Assembly (NCBI GenBank): GCA_964635975.1
Contig: CAZWPO010000008.1
Location: forward strand, 53,906 to 117,905
Source of the DNA: UBA5314 sp964635975
Lineage (GTDB): Bacteria > Bacillota > Syntrophomonadia > Syntrophomonadales > Syntrophomonadaceae
Length of the DNA stretch: 64,000 nt
Reading direction: 5' to 3'
Below the pieces are notes generated by a model. It had not been told where the DNA came from, searched no databases, and worked only from the letters and a program-made list of their open reading frames with translations. The translations under genes were made by a program, and so were the position numbers. Of the stretch, positions 24,922 to 33,501 are shown piece by piece; the first letter of the stretch is position 1, and each line of letters starts with the position of its first letter.

Positions 24922-25533
24922 ATGAAAAGCAGGCATTTGATCATGCGGCACATAAGCGAGAACCGCTGGCAGTACATTCTGCTCACGACAATCTTTCTGG
25001 CCGGGGTGCTTTTTGGCAATTCTCAAGTCTCCAGTCTGGATGACAGTATAAAAAGCCATTTATTATCCCTGGTGGACAGATACGTTGAAGGTGGTTTAAC
25101 CGGCAGTTTTCAGGCTGGAAATGTGCTGCTGGCGGCCTTCTTAAATCAAGCCTATTTGGTGCTGGCAGTTTGGTTCCTGGGGCTGACCGTGATCGGGCTG
25201 CCACTTATCTTGGGCTTGATCTTCCTGCGCGGCTTTTCTCTGGGATTTACAATGGGGTTTCTGGTCCGCGCAAAAGCGGGTGGCGGCATAATTATCGGGC
25301 TGCTGGCCATTGTTCCTCAGAACCTGGTTTATATACCCTTTATGATTATCTGGGCGGTGGTGGCAATAAATTTCTCTATCCAGGTATTGAAAGGGAGGGG
25401 TGCGGGATTTTCTGAGGTGATTCGTGGGATTACCAGCTATACTATGCTGATGCTGGCATTCCTGGTGTTGTTATTAATAGGAGCATTCATAGAAGCCTAT
25501 CTGGCTCCCTGGCTGCTAAACCTGGCTATGTAA
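24922..25533 (+). CDS. spoIIM: Stage II sporulation protein M
   Basis: Membrane component of the SpoIID-SpoIIM-SpoIIP complex that drives septal peptidoglycan remodelling during engulfment. The ATG at 24922 follows AAGGAG, giving 203 residues, the usual size. Five hydrophobic spans are visible, including YILLTTIFLAGVLFG near 18, the pair around 65-100, and the conserved LLAIVPQNLVYIPFMI. It leads a + strand run spoIIM-DUF4227-xerD-deoB, as in Bacillus. Confidence 0.92.
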   Translation: MKSRHLIMRHISENRWQYILLTTIFLAGVLFGNSQVSSLDDSIKSHLLSLVDRYVEGGLTGSFQAGNVLLAAFLNQAYLVLAVWFLGLTVIGLPLILGLIFLRGFSLGFTMGFLVRAKAGGGIIIGLLAIVPQNLVYIPFMIIWAVVAINFSIQVLKGRGAGFSEVIRGITSYTMLMLAFLVLLLIGAFIEAYLAPWLLNLAM

Positions 25534-25552
25534 AAATTAGGAGGGGATTAGT

Positions 25553-25813
25553 ATGTTGATTGTCATTCGCAACTGGAAGAAGAAATTGTTTAATTTTGTA
25601 ACCGTGATTTTGCTGATAGTTGCTTTCGCAGCAGCATTCCCAAGTCTTACAGGTCTGTTCGCCAAACATCTTCCGGTGTTCAACAGCTGGTTTCAAGATG
25701 AACAGCCTACCGGCAATCCGATGAGAGTGGAGCAGGAGGAGAACAGCAGCAAATTCGACCAGATGCTGGACCGTTTTGTGATTAAAGTACAGGATTTCTA
25801 CTATGAGGAATAA
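25553..25813 (+). CDS. DUF4227 (YqzK) family membrane protein
   Basis: An 86-residue protein with one N-terminal transmembrane helix (about residues 14-35) and a short outside region rich in Gln and Glu. It has the length, topology and position (just before xerD) of Bacillus YqzK. Function unknown. AGGAGGGG precedes the ATG. Confidence 0.7.
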   Translation: MLIVIRNWKKKLFNFVTVILLIVAFAAAFPSLTGLFAKHLPVFNSWFQDEQPTGNPMRVEQEENSSKFDQMLDRFVIKVQDFYYEE

Positions 25814-25874
25814 AGAGGCAGGAGAATAAGACGCGCTTGTCAAAAGAATAATAAAAAGACCTGGAGGAAGGGAA

Positions 25875-26765
25875 TTGAAGGTATATCTATCCGCCTTCAT
25901 GGATTTCTTATATTTTGAGAAGGGCTTATCTAGCAATACCCTGACTGCCTACCGCAGGGACCTGGAAAAGTTTAATGCTTTTCTTGAAGAGCGCGGGCGG
26001 AGCACAGTGCCCGACATGATAAAAAAACAGGATATTATGGATTATCTGTCCGCGCAGCTGGACAGCGGGCTTAATCATGCTACAATCGCCAGGTGCCTTT
26101 CCAGCCTGAAGACCTTTTACAAATTTCTCAACCTGGAGGGCATTACCCAGCTCAATCCCACCGTCGATCTGGAGACGCCCAAAATAAAGAGACGGCTTCC
26201 GCATGTGCTTTCTATCGAAGAGGTGGACAGGCTGTTATCGCAGCCCCGGGTTACACGCCCGCTGGGTCTACGAGACCGGGCTATGCTGGAGTTGATGTAC
26301 GGTACCGGGGTCAGGGTCTCAGAGTTGTTAGCCGTGCAGATAGAGGACCTGAACACAACCGCCGGCTTCCTGCGCTGCATGGGCAAAGGCCGAAAAGAAC
26401 GCATAATACCAGTAAATCAGACTTCGATCGATTGGATCCATCGCTATCTATCCCAGGCCAGGAATCATCTGACCAGCAACTACATGGAAAGGACTCTCTT
26501 CGTAAATTCGCGCGGTAAAGCGCTATCCCGGCAGGGTTTTTTCAAGATCCTGGCATCCTATACCGAGCAAGCCGGGATTCAAAAACAGGTGACGCCCCAC
26601 ACCCTGCGCCATTCCTTTGCTACCCACCTTCTGGAGAATGGAGCTGACCTGAGAGCTGTGCAGGAAATGCTCGGACATTCGGATATATCGACGACCCAAA
26701 TATATACCCACCTTACCAAAAGTAGACTACGGGAGGTATTCCAAATGTATCACCCCCGCGCCTGA
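25875..26765 (+). CDS. xerD: Tyrosine recombinase XerD
   Basis: Site-specific recombinase that resolves chromosome dimers at dif. The 296-residue protein starts with TTG after GGAGGAAGGGA. The N-terminal SAM-like core-binding domain (FEKGLSSNTLTAYRRDLEKF) is followed by the catalytic domain with Arg in GTGVRVSELL, Lys in GKGRKERIIP, HTLRHSFATHLL (His-x-x-Arg), LGHSDIS and the tyrosine in TTQIYTH. Length and position match chromosomal XerD rather than a phage integrase. Confidence 0.94.
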   Translation: MKVYLSAFMDFLYFEKGLSSNTLTAYRRDLEKFNAFLEERGRSTVPDMIKKQDIMDYLSAQLDSGLNHATIARCLSSLKTFYKFLNLEGITQLNPTVDLETPKIKRRLPHVLSIEEVDRLLSQPRVTRPLGLRDRAMLELMYGTGVRVSELLAVQIEDLNTTAGFLRCMGKGRKERIIPVNQTSIDWIHRYLSQARNHLTSNYMERTLFVNSRGKALSRQGFFKILASYTEQAGIQKQVTPHTLRHSFATHLLENGADLRAVQEMLGHSDISTTQIYTHLTKSRLREVFQMYHPRA

Positions 26766-26780
26766 TTGGAGGGAAAAACC

Positions 26781-27956
26781 ATGAAAAAGCGAGTCATCTT
26801 GATCATCCTTGACAGCCTTGGCATAGGCTCATGCCCGGACAGCTGTAATTTTGGAGACCATGACTGCAATACGATCGGCAATACGGCTCTGGCCGTAGGC
26901 GGGCTGGATCTGCCTGCCATGCAGAAACTGGGCATCGGCAATATTTCTTCTATTGAAGGTGTGCCTCCGGCAACTCAGGCGCAGGCTTCATTCGGAAAGA
27001 TGCAGGAGAGATCGGCAGGCAAGGATACAACGACCGGTCATTGGGAGATGATGGGGCTGGTGCTGGAGCAAGCGTTTCCAACTTACCCCAATGGATTTCC
27101 TCAGCAGATAATAAGTGAATTCGAGGAGATGATTGGCCGTAAAACAATCGGCAACAAGGTGGCATCAGGCACGGTAATTATCGAAGAAATGGGCGAGGAG
27201 CATATGCTGACCGGATTCCCCATCGTGTATACCTCGGCTGACAGCGTATTTCAGATCGCCGCCCACGAAGAGGTAATCCCGTTGGAGGAACTCTATGAGA
27301 TGTGCCGCAAAGCCCGTCGGCTCTTGACCGGAGAGCATGCCGTGGGAAGGGTCATAGCCCGCCCTTTCATAGGTTCGCCCGGCAAATTCATACGCACTGC
27401 TCACCGGCATGATTTCTCGCTCAAACCGGCTGGCAATGTAATGACCAGGATAGTTGAAGCCGGCCAAAAAGTGGTTGGCATCGGCAAGATATCTGATATC
27501 TTTGCCGGCGTCGGGGTGAGCGAGTCTCATCCCGTTGAGAGCAACCATGAGGCCGTGGAAGTGATCATTCGGGAAATTGGCAAAGATTATGACGGACTGA
27601 TATTTGCCAACCTGGTCGACTTTGACCAGAGTTTCGGTCATCGCCGGGACCCGCATGGCTACGCCGGGGCCTTAAAAGAATTCGATCTTTCTTTGCCGAA
27701 TATATTGGACAGTCTTAAGGATAACGACCTGATGATCATTAGTGCCGACCACGGCTGCGACCCTACCGTAGGGTACAGCACCGACCATACCCGGGAATAT
27801 GTCCCGCTTCTGGTCTACGGTCGTCCGCTTAAAGCTGGCATCGACCTGGGGACCAGGAGCAGTTTTGCTGACATCGGAAAGACCATTGCCGAATACCTGG
27901 GCATCGATGCAGAAGGATTGGCCGGGATCAGTTTTTATGGACAAGTGAGGTGCTAG
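26781..27956 (+). CDS. deoB: Phosphopentomutase
   Basis: Interconverts ribose 1-phosphate and ribose 5-phosphate (and the deoxy forms) in nucleoside salvage. Start ATG 26781 is eight bases after GGAGGG, giving 391 residues. Metal-binding segments of the alkaline phosphatase superfamily are visible: LDSLGIGSCPD near 10, the phospho-acceptor Thr in GKDTTTGHWEMMG near 80, NLVDFDQSFGHRRDP near 280 and ISADHGCDPT near 325. It is followed 3 bases later by a pyrimidine phosphorylase, together a nucleoside-degradation operon. Confidence 0.95.
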   Translation: MKKRVILIILDSLGIGSCPDSCNFGDHDCNTIGNTALAVGGLDLPAMQKLGIGNISSIEGVPPATQAQASFGKMQERSAGKDTTTGHWEMMGLVLEQAFPTYPNGFPQQIISEFEEMIGRKTIGNKVASGTVIIEEMGEEHMLTGFPIVYTSADSVFQIAAHEEVIPLEELYEMCRKARRLLTGEHAVGRVIARPFIGSPGKFIRTAHRHDFSLKPAGNVMTRIVEAGQKVVGIGKISDIFAGVGVSESHPVESNHEAVEVIIREIGKDYDGLIFANLVDFDQSFGHRRDPHGYAGALKEFDLSLPNILDSLKDNDLMIISADHGCDPTVGYSTDHTREYVPLLVYGRPLKAGIDLGTRSSFADIGKTIAEYLGIDAEGLAGISFYGQVRC

Positions 27957-27959
27957 CTC

Positions 27960-29264
27960 GTGAATTTTCAGGAATTGATCATCAAAAAGCGGGATGGCGG
28001 GGAATATACAAGAGAAGAAATCGAATGGCTGGTACGGGGCATCAGCGATCATTCGCTGCCCGACTACCAGATCTCTGCCTGGGCTATGGCAGTGTTTTTT
28101 CAGGGTATGAGCCGCCGGGAGCTTGGTGATCTCACTATAGCCATGGCCTATTCCGGAGAAACGGTTGACCTGTCTGAGATTCCCGGCATAAAAGTCGATA
28201 AACACAGCACCGGGGGCGTTGGAGACAAGACTACTCTGGTGGTTATCCCGCTGGTGGCAGCGGCAGGAGTGCCGGTCGCTAAGATGTCGGGCCGGGGTCT
28301 TGGGCATACCGGTGGAACTATCGACAAGCTCGAGTCCATACCAGGATTTAAGGTAGAGATCGATCGGAGTACATTTATTGATCAGGTACAGAAGCTGGGC
28401 GCTGCAGTTATTGCCCAGAGCGGCAACCTGGTTCCGGCTGACAAGAGGCTATATGGCATTCGTGACGTTACCGGTTCAGTGGAGAGTATACCGCTTATAG
28501 CCTCCAGCGTAATGAGTAAGAAAATCGCTGCTGGTGCCCAGGGCATTCTTCTGGATGTGAAAGTGGGCAGGGGCGCGTTTATGAAAGACTACCAGCAGGC
28601 CAGCGAGCTGGCCAGGATAATGGTGGATATCGGCAGGGATGCCGGCCGGCGGGTGGTGGCTGTAATAAGTGATATGTCGCAGCCCCTGGGCAGGGCGGTG
28701 GGCAATGCCCTGGAGGTTCGGGAAGCTGTAAATACACTCAAGGGCAAAGGCCCCTCTGACCTGGAGGAGATCTGCGGTTATCTGGCTGCATGGATGCTGG
28801 TCCTGGGTGGGAAATACGAGCGCTTGGATGAGGCGCACGCATGGGTCCAGGAAGCTATTCATTGCGGACTGGGCCTGGGCAAGCTTAAAGAGATGGTGAA
28901 TGCCCAGGGCGGCAAGATGGATGTCGATGCAGATGACTGCGGGCTGCCCACTGCCCGGGTATTATACGAGCTGCGCTCGCTTCAACATGGATTTATTGGA
29001 GAAATGGATGCTCTGCGTATCGGAATAGCAGCCATGCATCTCGGGGCGGGGCGCGAGCGACTGGAGGACAAAATCGACCACGCTGTCGGAATAGAGCTGT
29101 GCCGCCAGGTAGGAGACCAGGTTCGAGAAAACGACGTCCTGGCGCTAATCCATGCCCGCAGTTTGAGTGAAGCAGAAATCGCTGGACAAAAACTGCTGGA
29201 AGCTATTACTATAGTTGCACAGAAGCCAGTGCTGCAAAAGCTTATCCTGGAGACTATTAAGTAA
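27960..29264 (+). CDS. pdp: Pyrimidine-nucleoside phosphorylase
   Basis: Cleaves uridine and thymidine with phosphate to free base and (deoxy)ribose 1-phosphate, the substrate of DeoB. The 434-residue protein starts with GTG. Family motifs are KHSTGGVGDKTTL near 81 (phosphate site), the signature SGRGLGHTGGTIDKLES near 110, and DVKVGRGAFMKD near 200. The usual length and the deoB neighbour make the assignment firm; thymidine phosphorylase (deoA) specificity cannot be excluded. Confidence 0.93.
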   Translation: MNFQELIIKKRDGGEYTREEIEWLVRGISDHSLPDYQISAWAMAVFFQGMSRRELGDLTIAMAYSGETVDLSEIPGIKVDKHSTGGVGDKTTLVVIPLVAAAGVPVAKMSGRGLGHTGGTIDKLESIPGFKVEIDRSTFIDQVQKLGAAVIAQSGNLVPADKRLYGIRDVTGSVESIPLIASSVMSKKIAAGAQGILLDVKVGRGAFMKDYQQASELARIMVDIGRDAGRRVVAVISDMSQPLGRAVGNALEVREAVNTLKGKGPSDLEEICGYLAAWMLVLGGKYERLDEAHAWVQEAIHCGLGLGKLKEMVNAQGGKMDVDADDCGLPTARVLYELRSLQHGFIGEMDALRIGIAAMHLGAGRERLEDKIDHAVGIELCRQVGDQVRENDVLALIHARSLSEAEIAGQKLLEAITIVAQKPVLQKLILETIK

Positions 29265-29278
29265 GGCAGGGATTTTCA

Positions 29279-30382
29279 ATGAATGAATGGCAATGGCATT
29301 GTCCTACCCGGGTTATCTTCGCGCGTAATGCTGTTAACAAGTATTCCTCTGAACTGATACTGGGACGTAAAGCCTTTATCGTCACCGGGCAGGGGGGATC
29401 TTCACTACGTAATGGGTCATTTGAGGATGTCTGCTCTGTTTTGGATGAGGCGGGGGTAGCCTGGAGTACCTATGCCAAAGTGGAAAACAATCCGGAGCTT
29501 TCAAGCATGAGAGAAGCTGCCCGGCTGGCAGCAGAAGATCAAGCAGATTTCATAATCGGGATAGGCGGGGGTTCTCCGCTCGATGCGGCAAAAGCTATAG
29601 CCATATTGTCAATAAATGAGCTGAGCGACGAGGATTTGTTTAATGGGCGATTCAACAGGGCTCTGCCGCTCGCGGCTGTGCCAACCACTGCCGGGACCGG
29701 CTCGGAAGTAACACCATATAGTATACTAACTTATCCTGAAATCAAGAGCAAAAAAAGTATATTTTCTCCATTGATTTTCCCGGCGGCGGCGTTTCTTGAT
29801 TCCTCATATATCAGGACACTGCCCTCCCGGGTGACCATCGATACAGTCCTTGATGCTTTTTCTCACGCTTTTGAATCATACCTTACGCTAAGGCCCGGCC
29901 CTATCAGCGATGCCATGGCGCGCAGGGTCCTGAATATTACCGGCCGCTATCTGCACAAAATGGGGCAGGAACGCTGGCGCCTTGATGAGAACGACCGGGA
30001 CCAGATATTATATGCTTCGATGCTGGCGGGGATGGTTATAAGCCAGACTGGTACGTCCGTACCCCATGCGCTTGGATACTCTTATACCTATTTTAAAGGC
30101 ATTCCTCATGGAAGGGCCAATGGCTACGTTCTGCCGCCGTTTGCCCGGTTTCTGGCTCGCCAGAAACAGCCCCGTCTCTGGCAGGCCCTGGAGGCGGGAG
30201 GATTTAGCAGCCTTGACAAGTTCGCACTGCTGGCACAAGCTTTGACCGGACCGGCTCCAAGTCTTGACGAAGCCGAAAAGAAGCAATTCATTGAAATTTG
30301 CTCCCGGGCCAAGAACCTGGGCAACACTCTGGTACGTCCTTCGCTTATGGATCTACAGCAGATTTTATCCGAAATCGAATAA
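29279..30382 (+). CDS. Iron-containing alcohol dehydrogenase
   Basis: A 367-residue group III metal-dependent alcohol dehydrogenase. The NAD(P) site includes IGIGGGSPLDAAKAIA near 97 and PTTAGTGSEVT near 140; metal ligands are the Asp and His in DAFSHAFES near 195 and the two His in VPHALGYSYTYFKGIPHG near 260-275. It lies between nucleoside catabolism genes and dacF. Substrate is unknown; one guess is an aldehyde from deoxyribose breakdown. Confidence 0.85.
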   Translation: MNEWQWHCPTRVIFARNAVNKYSSELILGRKAFIVTGQGGSSLRNGSFEDVCSVLDEAGVAWSTYAKVENNPELSSMREAARLAAEDQADFIIGIGGGSPLDAAKAIAILSINELSDEDLFNGRFNRALPLAAVPTTAGTGSEVTPYSILTYPEIKSKKSIFSPLIFPAAAFLDSSYIRTLPSRVTIDTVLDAFSHAFESYLTLRPGPISDAMARRVLNITGRYLHKMGQERWRLDENDRDQILYASMLAGMVISQTGTSVPHALGYSYTYFKGIPHGRANGYVLPPFARFLARQKQPRLWQALEAGGFSSLDKFALLAQALTGPAPSLDEAEKKQFIEICSRAKNLGNTLVRPSLMDLQQILSEIE

Positions 30383-30435
30383 GCCAAAGCCGTTGATTTA
30401 CAGGTATTGATCAAGGCTGGCATAATAGCCTGTTT

Positions 30436-30469
30436 CCCCAAATATAATCTATTAATGGATTTTTGGGGA
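30436..30469 (+). other. Hairpin overlapping the dacF ribosome binding site
   Basis: TCCCCAAA at 30435-30442 can pair with TTTGGGGA at 30462-30469, an 8-bp stem with a 19-base loop. The right arm includes the first four G of the dacF ribosome site GGGGAGGTG. Confidence 0.35.
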
Positions 30470-30480
30470 GGTGCTTGTTG

Positions 30481-31647
30481 ATGTGTTTTAGAAGGCTGAT
30501 CCTGGGCATAGTAATGTCGGCTCTGGTAATTACCGCATCCTATCCCCCGGTTAATGCTGCTCAGGATAAGGTTGAGGTCAAAGACACGGTTGATGCGAAG
30601 GCCAGATCGTATATCTTGATCGACGCCGATTCTGGTATGGAATTGCTGGCTAAAAATGCACATGAAAAGCTGGCTCCGGCCAGTATGACCAAACTTATGA
30701 CCATGATACTGATTGCCGAAGACCTGGAAGAAGGAAAAGTCAGCCTGAAGGACAGGATAAGCACCAGTGAAAATGCATGGAAAATGGGGGGGTCGCAGGT
30801 CTACCTGGCGCCTGGAGAGGAAATGAGCCTGGAAGATATGCTGATTTCTATCGCGGTGGGTTCAGCCAACGACTCCTGCGTGGCGGTAGCCGAGCATTTG
30901 GAAGGTAGCCATCAGGCATTCGTACAGCGAATGAATCAAAAAGCGGCCCAGATTGGATTGAAGGACACCAACTTTGTCAACGCCTACGGGCTTCCCGCCG
31001 AGGGGCATTATACTTCTGCTTACGATATGGCGGTAATGGCCCGTTATGCGCTGAAATTCCCCAAAATCCTGGAATATACCTCGATAAAAGAACACAGCCT
31101 GAGGGACGGGAAATTCAAGCTATATAACACCAACAAGCTATTGTGGTGGTACCAGGGGGCGGATGGCTTCAAAACCGGTTGGACGGCAGAGGCGGAGCAT
31201 TGCCTGACGGCAACAGCCAAACGAGGAACTCTGCGCCTTATATCAGTAGTCATGAAGACTCCCGAAACCAACGGGCATTTCCGTGATTCTATGCAGATCC
31301 TGAACTACGGCTTTGCCCGCTACACATTCCAATCCTTTTTCAGCCAGGGAAATGCGGCCGGGATTGTCGCAGTAGGTAAGGGTTTAGAAGATAGCGTCGA
31401 AGTTGTGGCCGAAGAGAACGCCGGGAGCATCATTGCCAAAGGAGAGGAAAAGAAAGTCACATATGAGAAAGAAGTCCAGGAGTATGTCAACGCCCCTATT
31501 CAGGAAGGCCAAAAACTTGGAGAAGTGAGGATAATTAAAGACGGTCAGGTTTTAAAGACCGTCAATCTAGTAGCCGCACAGGAGGTTCCCCGGGCCAGTC
31601 TCTGGAGTGAGATCGTGAAACTTCTTGGCGAAACCTATCTATTATAA
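30481..31647 (+). CDS. dacF: D-alanyl-D-alanine carboxypeptidase DacF
   Basis: Low-molecular-mass penicillin-binding protein that trims peptidoglycan stem peptides; DacF acts on the spore cortex. ATG 30481 is eight bases after GGGGAGGTG, giving 388 residues. A signal peptide (residues 1-26) precedes the S11 peptidase domain: SxxK in PASMTKLM near 61, SxN in SANDSC near 123, and KTG in FKTGWTAEAEH near 230. A C-terminal beta-rich domain follows. As in Bacillus it is immediately upstream of spoIIA and may be read into it. Confidence 0.93.
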   Translation: MCFRRLILGIVMSALVITASYPPVNAAQDKVEVKDTVDAKARSYILIDADSGMELLAKNAHEKLAPASMTKLMTMILIAEDLEEGKVSLKDRISTSENAWKMGGSQVYLAPGEEMSLEDMLISIAVGSANDSCVAVAEHLEGSHQAFVQRMNQKAAQIGLKDTNFVNAYGLPAEGHYTSAYDMAVMARYALKFPKILEYTSIKEHSLRDGKFKLYNTNKLLWWYQGADGFKTGWTAEAEHCLTATAKRGTLRLISVVMKTPETNGHFRDSMQILNYGFARYTFQSFFSQGNAAGIVAVGKGLEDSVEVVAEENAGSIIAKGEEKKVTYEKEVQEYVNAPIQEGQKLGEVRIIKDGQVLKTVNLVAAQEVPRASLWSEIVKLLGETYLL

Positions 31648-31690
31648 AGATAATTTTTGGGAAGGTATTCTCCCCTGCCGGGTAGAAGCA
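31626..31690 (+). promoter_or_regulatory. Candidate Spo0A box and sigma-H promoter for spoIIA
   Basis: TGGCGAA at 31626-31632 fits the Spo0A core TGNCGAA. About 28 bp later GAAGGTATT (31661-31669), a 12-bp spacer and GTAGAAGCA (31682-31690) fit sigma-H -35 and -10 patterns at 8 of 9 and 7 of 9 positions. Bacillus spoIIA is known to be a sigma-H, Spo0A-activated operon with its promoter in this same gap. Confidence 0.4.
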
Positions 31691-31722
31691 TTAACTTGTT
31701 CCTATATAAAGGAGGGGAGTTA

Positions 31723-32055
31723 ATGAATATTGATAAAAAGCTGGTTAGGGACACCCTGGTGGTTAGATTGAGCGGGGAGCTTGACCTGCTTGTTTCTGAT
31801 AAGCTGAGGCAGGATGTTGACCAGATCCTTGAGACAGGAAAGATCACTAATTTAATCATTAACATGGAAAAGGTAACCTTTATTGACAGTTCCGGCCTGG
31901 GACTGCTCCTGGGGCGCTACAAGAAGATGAATGCTTTAAACGGAAATATGTACATCGTGGGCGCTAAAGCTTCGGTTGCCAAAATATTAAATTTTTCCGG
32001 GATCAATAAACTGATCCCGCTTTATGAGCATGAGCAGGATATCAACATTAAGTGA
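31723..32055 (+). CDS. spoIIAA: Anti-sigma-F factor antagonist SpoIIAA
   Basis: STAS-domain protein that, when unphosphorylated, binds SpoIIAB and frees sigma-F in the forespore. ATG 31723 follows AAGGAGGGG, giving 110 residues. The phosphorylated Ser is in TFIDSSGLGLLLGRYK near residues 56-60, the hallmark of the family. It overlaps the region of the spoIIAB start. Confidence 0.95.
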   Translation: MNIDKKLVRDTLVVRLSGELDLLVSDKLRQDVDQILETGKITNLIINMEKVTFIDSSGLGLLLGRYKKMNALNGNMYIVGAKASVAKILNFSGINKLIPLYEHEQDINIK

Positions 32056-32090
32056 TGGGAGGTGAAGGCCAGCCCTGGGCTGGAAAAAGT

Positions 32091-32543
32091 ATGAGTGTAA
32101 GAAACTATGTCCAGTTTGAGTTACCCAGTCGACCGGAAAACGTGTCCTTCAGCCGAGCCTGCGTGGGTGCATTTGCCTCCCAGTTGGACTGCACCCTGGA
32201 AGACATCGAAGAAGTTAAGCTGGTGGTCTCCGAAGCGGTCTCCAACAGCATTATACACGGGTATGACAACCGCCCCAATGAAAAGATCCGCATAGTGGTC
32301 ACTATCCATGACGACCGGACTTTGGAGATCATGGTTCAGGACTTCGGAAAGGGGATTCAAAATGTCAACCAGGCCATGGAACCGGCGTTTTCGAGTGATC
32401 CTGCACGTATGGGCTTGGGATTCACTTTTATGAAGTCTTTCACTGATGAACTGAGTATAGTCACCGCGCCTGATGAAGGGACAAGCATTACACTGAGGCG
32501 CACCTTCCCCTCCCGGGAAGACGGTTTCCCTGAAGGAGGTTAG
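32091..32543 (+). CDS. spoIIAB: Anti-sigma-F factor / serine kinase SpoIIAB
   Basis: GHKL-fold kinase that phosphorylates SpoIIAA and holds sigma-F inactive. The ATG at 32091 fits the family N-terminus and gives 150 residues. The frame is also open from ATG 32055, which overlaps the spoIIAA stop (TGATG). The N box is SEAVSNSIIHGYDN, the G1 box QDFGKGI, and the ATP-lid region GLGFTFMKSFTDEL. The ribosome site GGGAGGTGAAGG lies 24-35 bases upstream, separated from this ATG by a small hairpin. Confidence 0.92.
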   Translation: MSVRNYVQFELPSRPENVSFSRACVGAFASQLDCTLEDIEEVKLVVSEAVSNSIIHGYDNRPNEKIRIVVTIHDDRTLEIMVQDFGKGIQNVNQAMEPAFSSDPARMGLGFTFMKSFTDELSIVTAPDEGTSITLRRTFPSREDGFPEGG

Positions 32544-32546
32544 AAG

Positions 32547-33278
32547 ATGACCTCAGGATACTCCTATCAGGAGAACGAGATCCTTCTCCAGAAGGCGCAG
32601 GAAGGAGATCCGGAGGCCCGGGAAAAACTTTACGAAGCCAATTTAGGCCTGATCTATATGGTTCTGGAACGTTTCAAAAATACATCTTATGATTATGAAG
32701 ATCTTTTTCAGGTCGCTTCTATCGGGTTAGTCAAGGCGATAGACAAATTTGACCTCAGTTATCAGGTGCGTTTTTCTACCTATGCAGTGCCAATGATAAT
32801 TGGTGAAGTAAAAAAGTTTCTCCGCGATGACGGTATTGTCAAGGTGCAGCGCGGGATCAAGGAAGTATACCACCGTATTCGCTGGGCACAGGACAAACTG
32901 CGCGGGGATCTGGGACGGGAACCGAGCCTCAATGAGATAGCCAGTGTGCTGGAAATAGATAAGGAAGAGATTGTCGTGGCCATGGAAGCCTGCCAGGCAC
33001 CGGCCTACATACATGATGTTTTTCCCGGCGACGACCGCGAGCCGCTGTCCCTGATGGATGTGCTGGCCCATGAAGACAGCAGCAAAGCCATGCTGGAAAA
33101 AGTGGCCCTGCGCGAAGCCCTGGAAAAATTGACACCCCGCGAGCAGGAGGTCATCCTGCGTCGCTTCTTCAATGACGAGACCCAGGCGGTAATCGCTGAA
33201 GACTTGGGCGTATCCCAGGTCCAGGTTTCCCGCATAGAGAAGGCTGCACTTATCAAGCTGCGCGGCACCATGGAGTGA
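32547..33278 (+). CDS. sigF: RNA polymerase sigma-F factor
   Basis: First compartment-specific sigma factor, active in the forespore. The 243-residue protein has region 2 (RFKNTSYDYEDLFQVASIGLVKAIDKFD and FSTYAVPMIIGEVKKFLRDDG), region 3, and region 4 (LTPREQEVILRRFFNDETQAVIAEDLGVSQVQVSRIEK). ATG follows AAGGAGG. The spoIIAA-spoIIAB-sigF order is diagnostic. Its likely forespore targets in the window include spoIVB, dacF and, through sigma-G, spoVA. Confidence 0.97.
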   Translation: MTSGYSYQENEILLQKAQEGDPEAREKLYEANLGLIYMVLERFKNTSYDYEDLFQVASIGLVKAIDKFDLSYQVRFSTYAVPMIIGEVKKFLRDDGIVKVQRGIKEVYHRIRWAQDKLRGDLGREPSLNEIASVLEIDKEEIVVAMEACQAPAYIHDVFPGDDREPLSLMDVLAHEDSSKAMLEKVALREALEKLTPREQEVILRRFFNDETQAVIAEDLGVSQVQVSRIEKAALIKLRGTME

Positions 33279-33426
33279 GCAAGGCGACAAACAGTTAAAA
33301 ACGAGCTCATACGAAATGAGCTGCTCAGACCGGCAAAAAAGGCGACTAGCTGTGTCACTACACAAAGCCTGCTCAATCACCGTATCCCATATACGGCTCA
33401 ATCGAGGGCTTTATTTGTTCCTTGCT
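33278..33426 (+). ncRNA. Candidate structured RNA downstream of sigF
   Basis: A closing stem pairs AGCAAGG plus ACAAA (33278-33291) with TTTGT plus CCTTGCT (33414-33426) with one small bulge. It encloses three hairpins: AGCTCAT/ATGAGCT (33304-33322), TGTGT/ACACA with outer AGGC/GCCT (33340-33370), and CCGTAT/ATACGG (33380-33396). A rho-independent terminator follows about 45 bases later. It matches no riboswitch class I know. It may be a 3' UTR structure or small RNA; fold energy was not computed. Confidence 0.4.
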
Positions 33427-33470
33427 ATTCAACTTTTTTGCTCGCTCTGCCAACTTCTTTGACAAGCTGA

Positions 33471-33501
33471 CCAGCTCATAAGAAATGAGCTGGTTTTTTG
33501 T
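33471..33501 (+). terminator. Terminator of the spoIIA/sigF unit
   Basis: CCAGCTCAT at 33471-33479 pairs with ATGAGCTGG at 33485-33493 around AAGAA, then TTTTTTG. The stem repeats the AGCTCAT/ATGAGCT hairpin found at 33304-33322. Confidence 0.88.

Noticed and set aside
27165..28307. Long minus-strand open frames inside deoB and the pyrimidine phosphorylase gene
   Set aside because: They lie antisense to well-supported genes, have no ribosome sites, and show low-complexity shadow composition.
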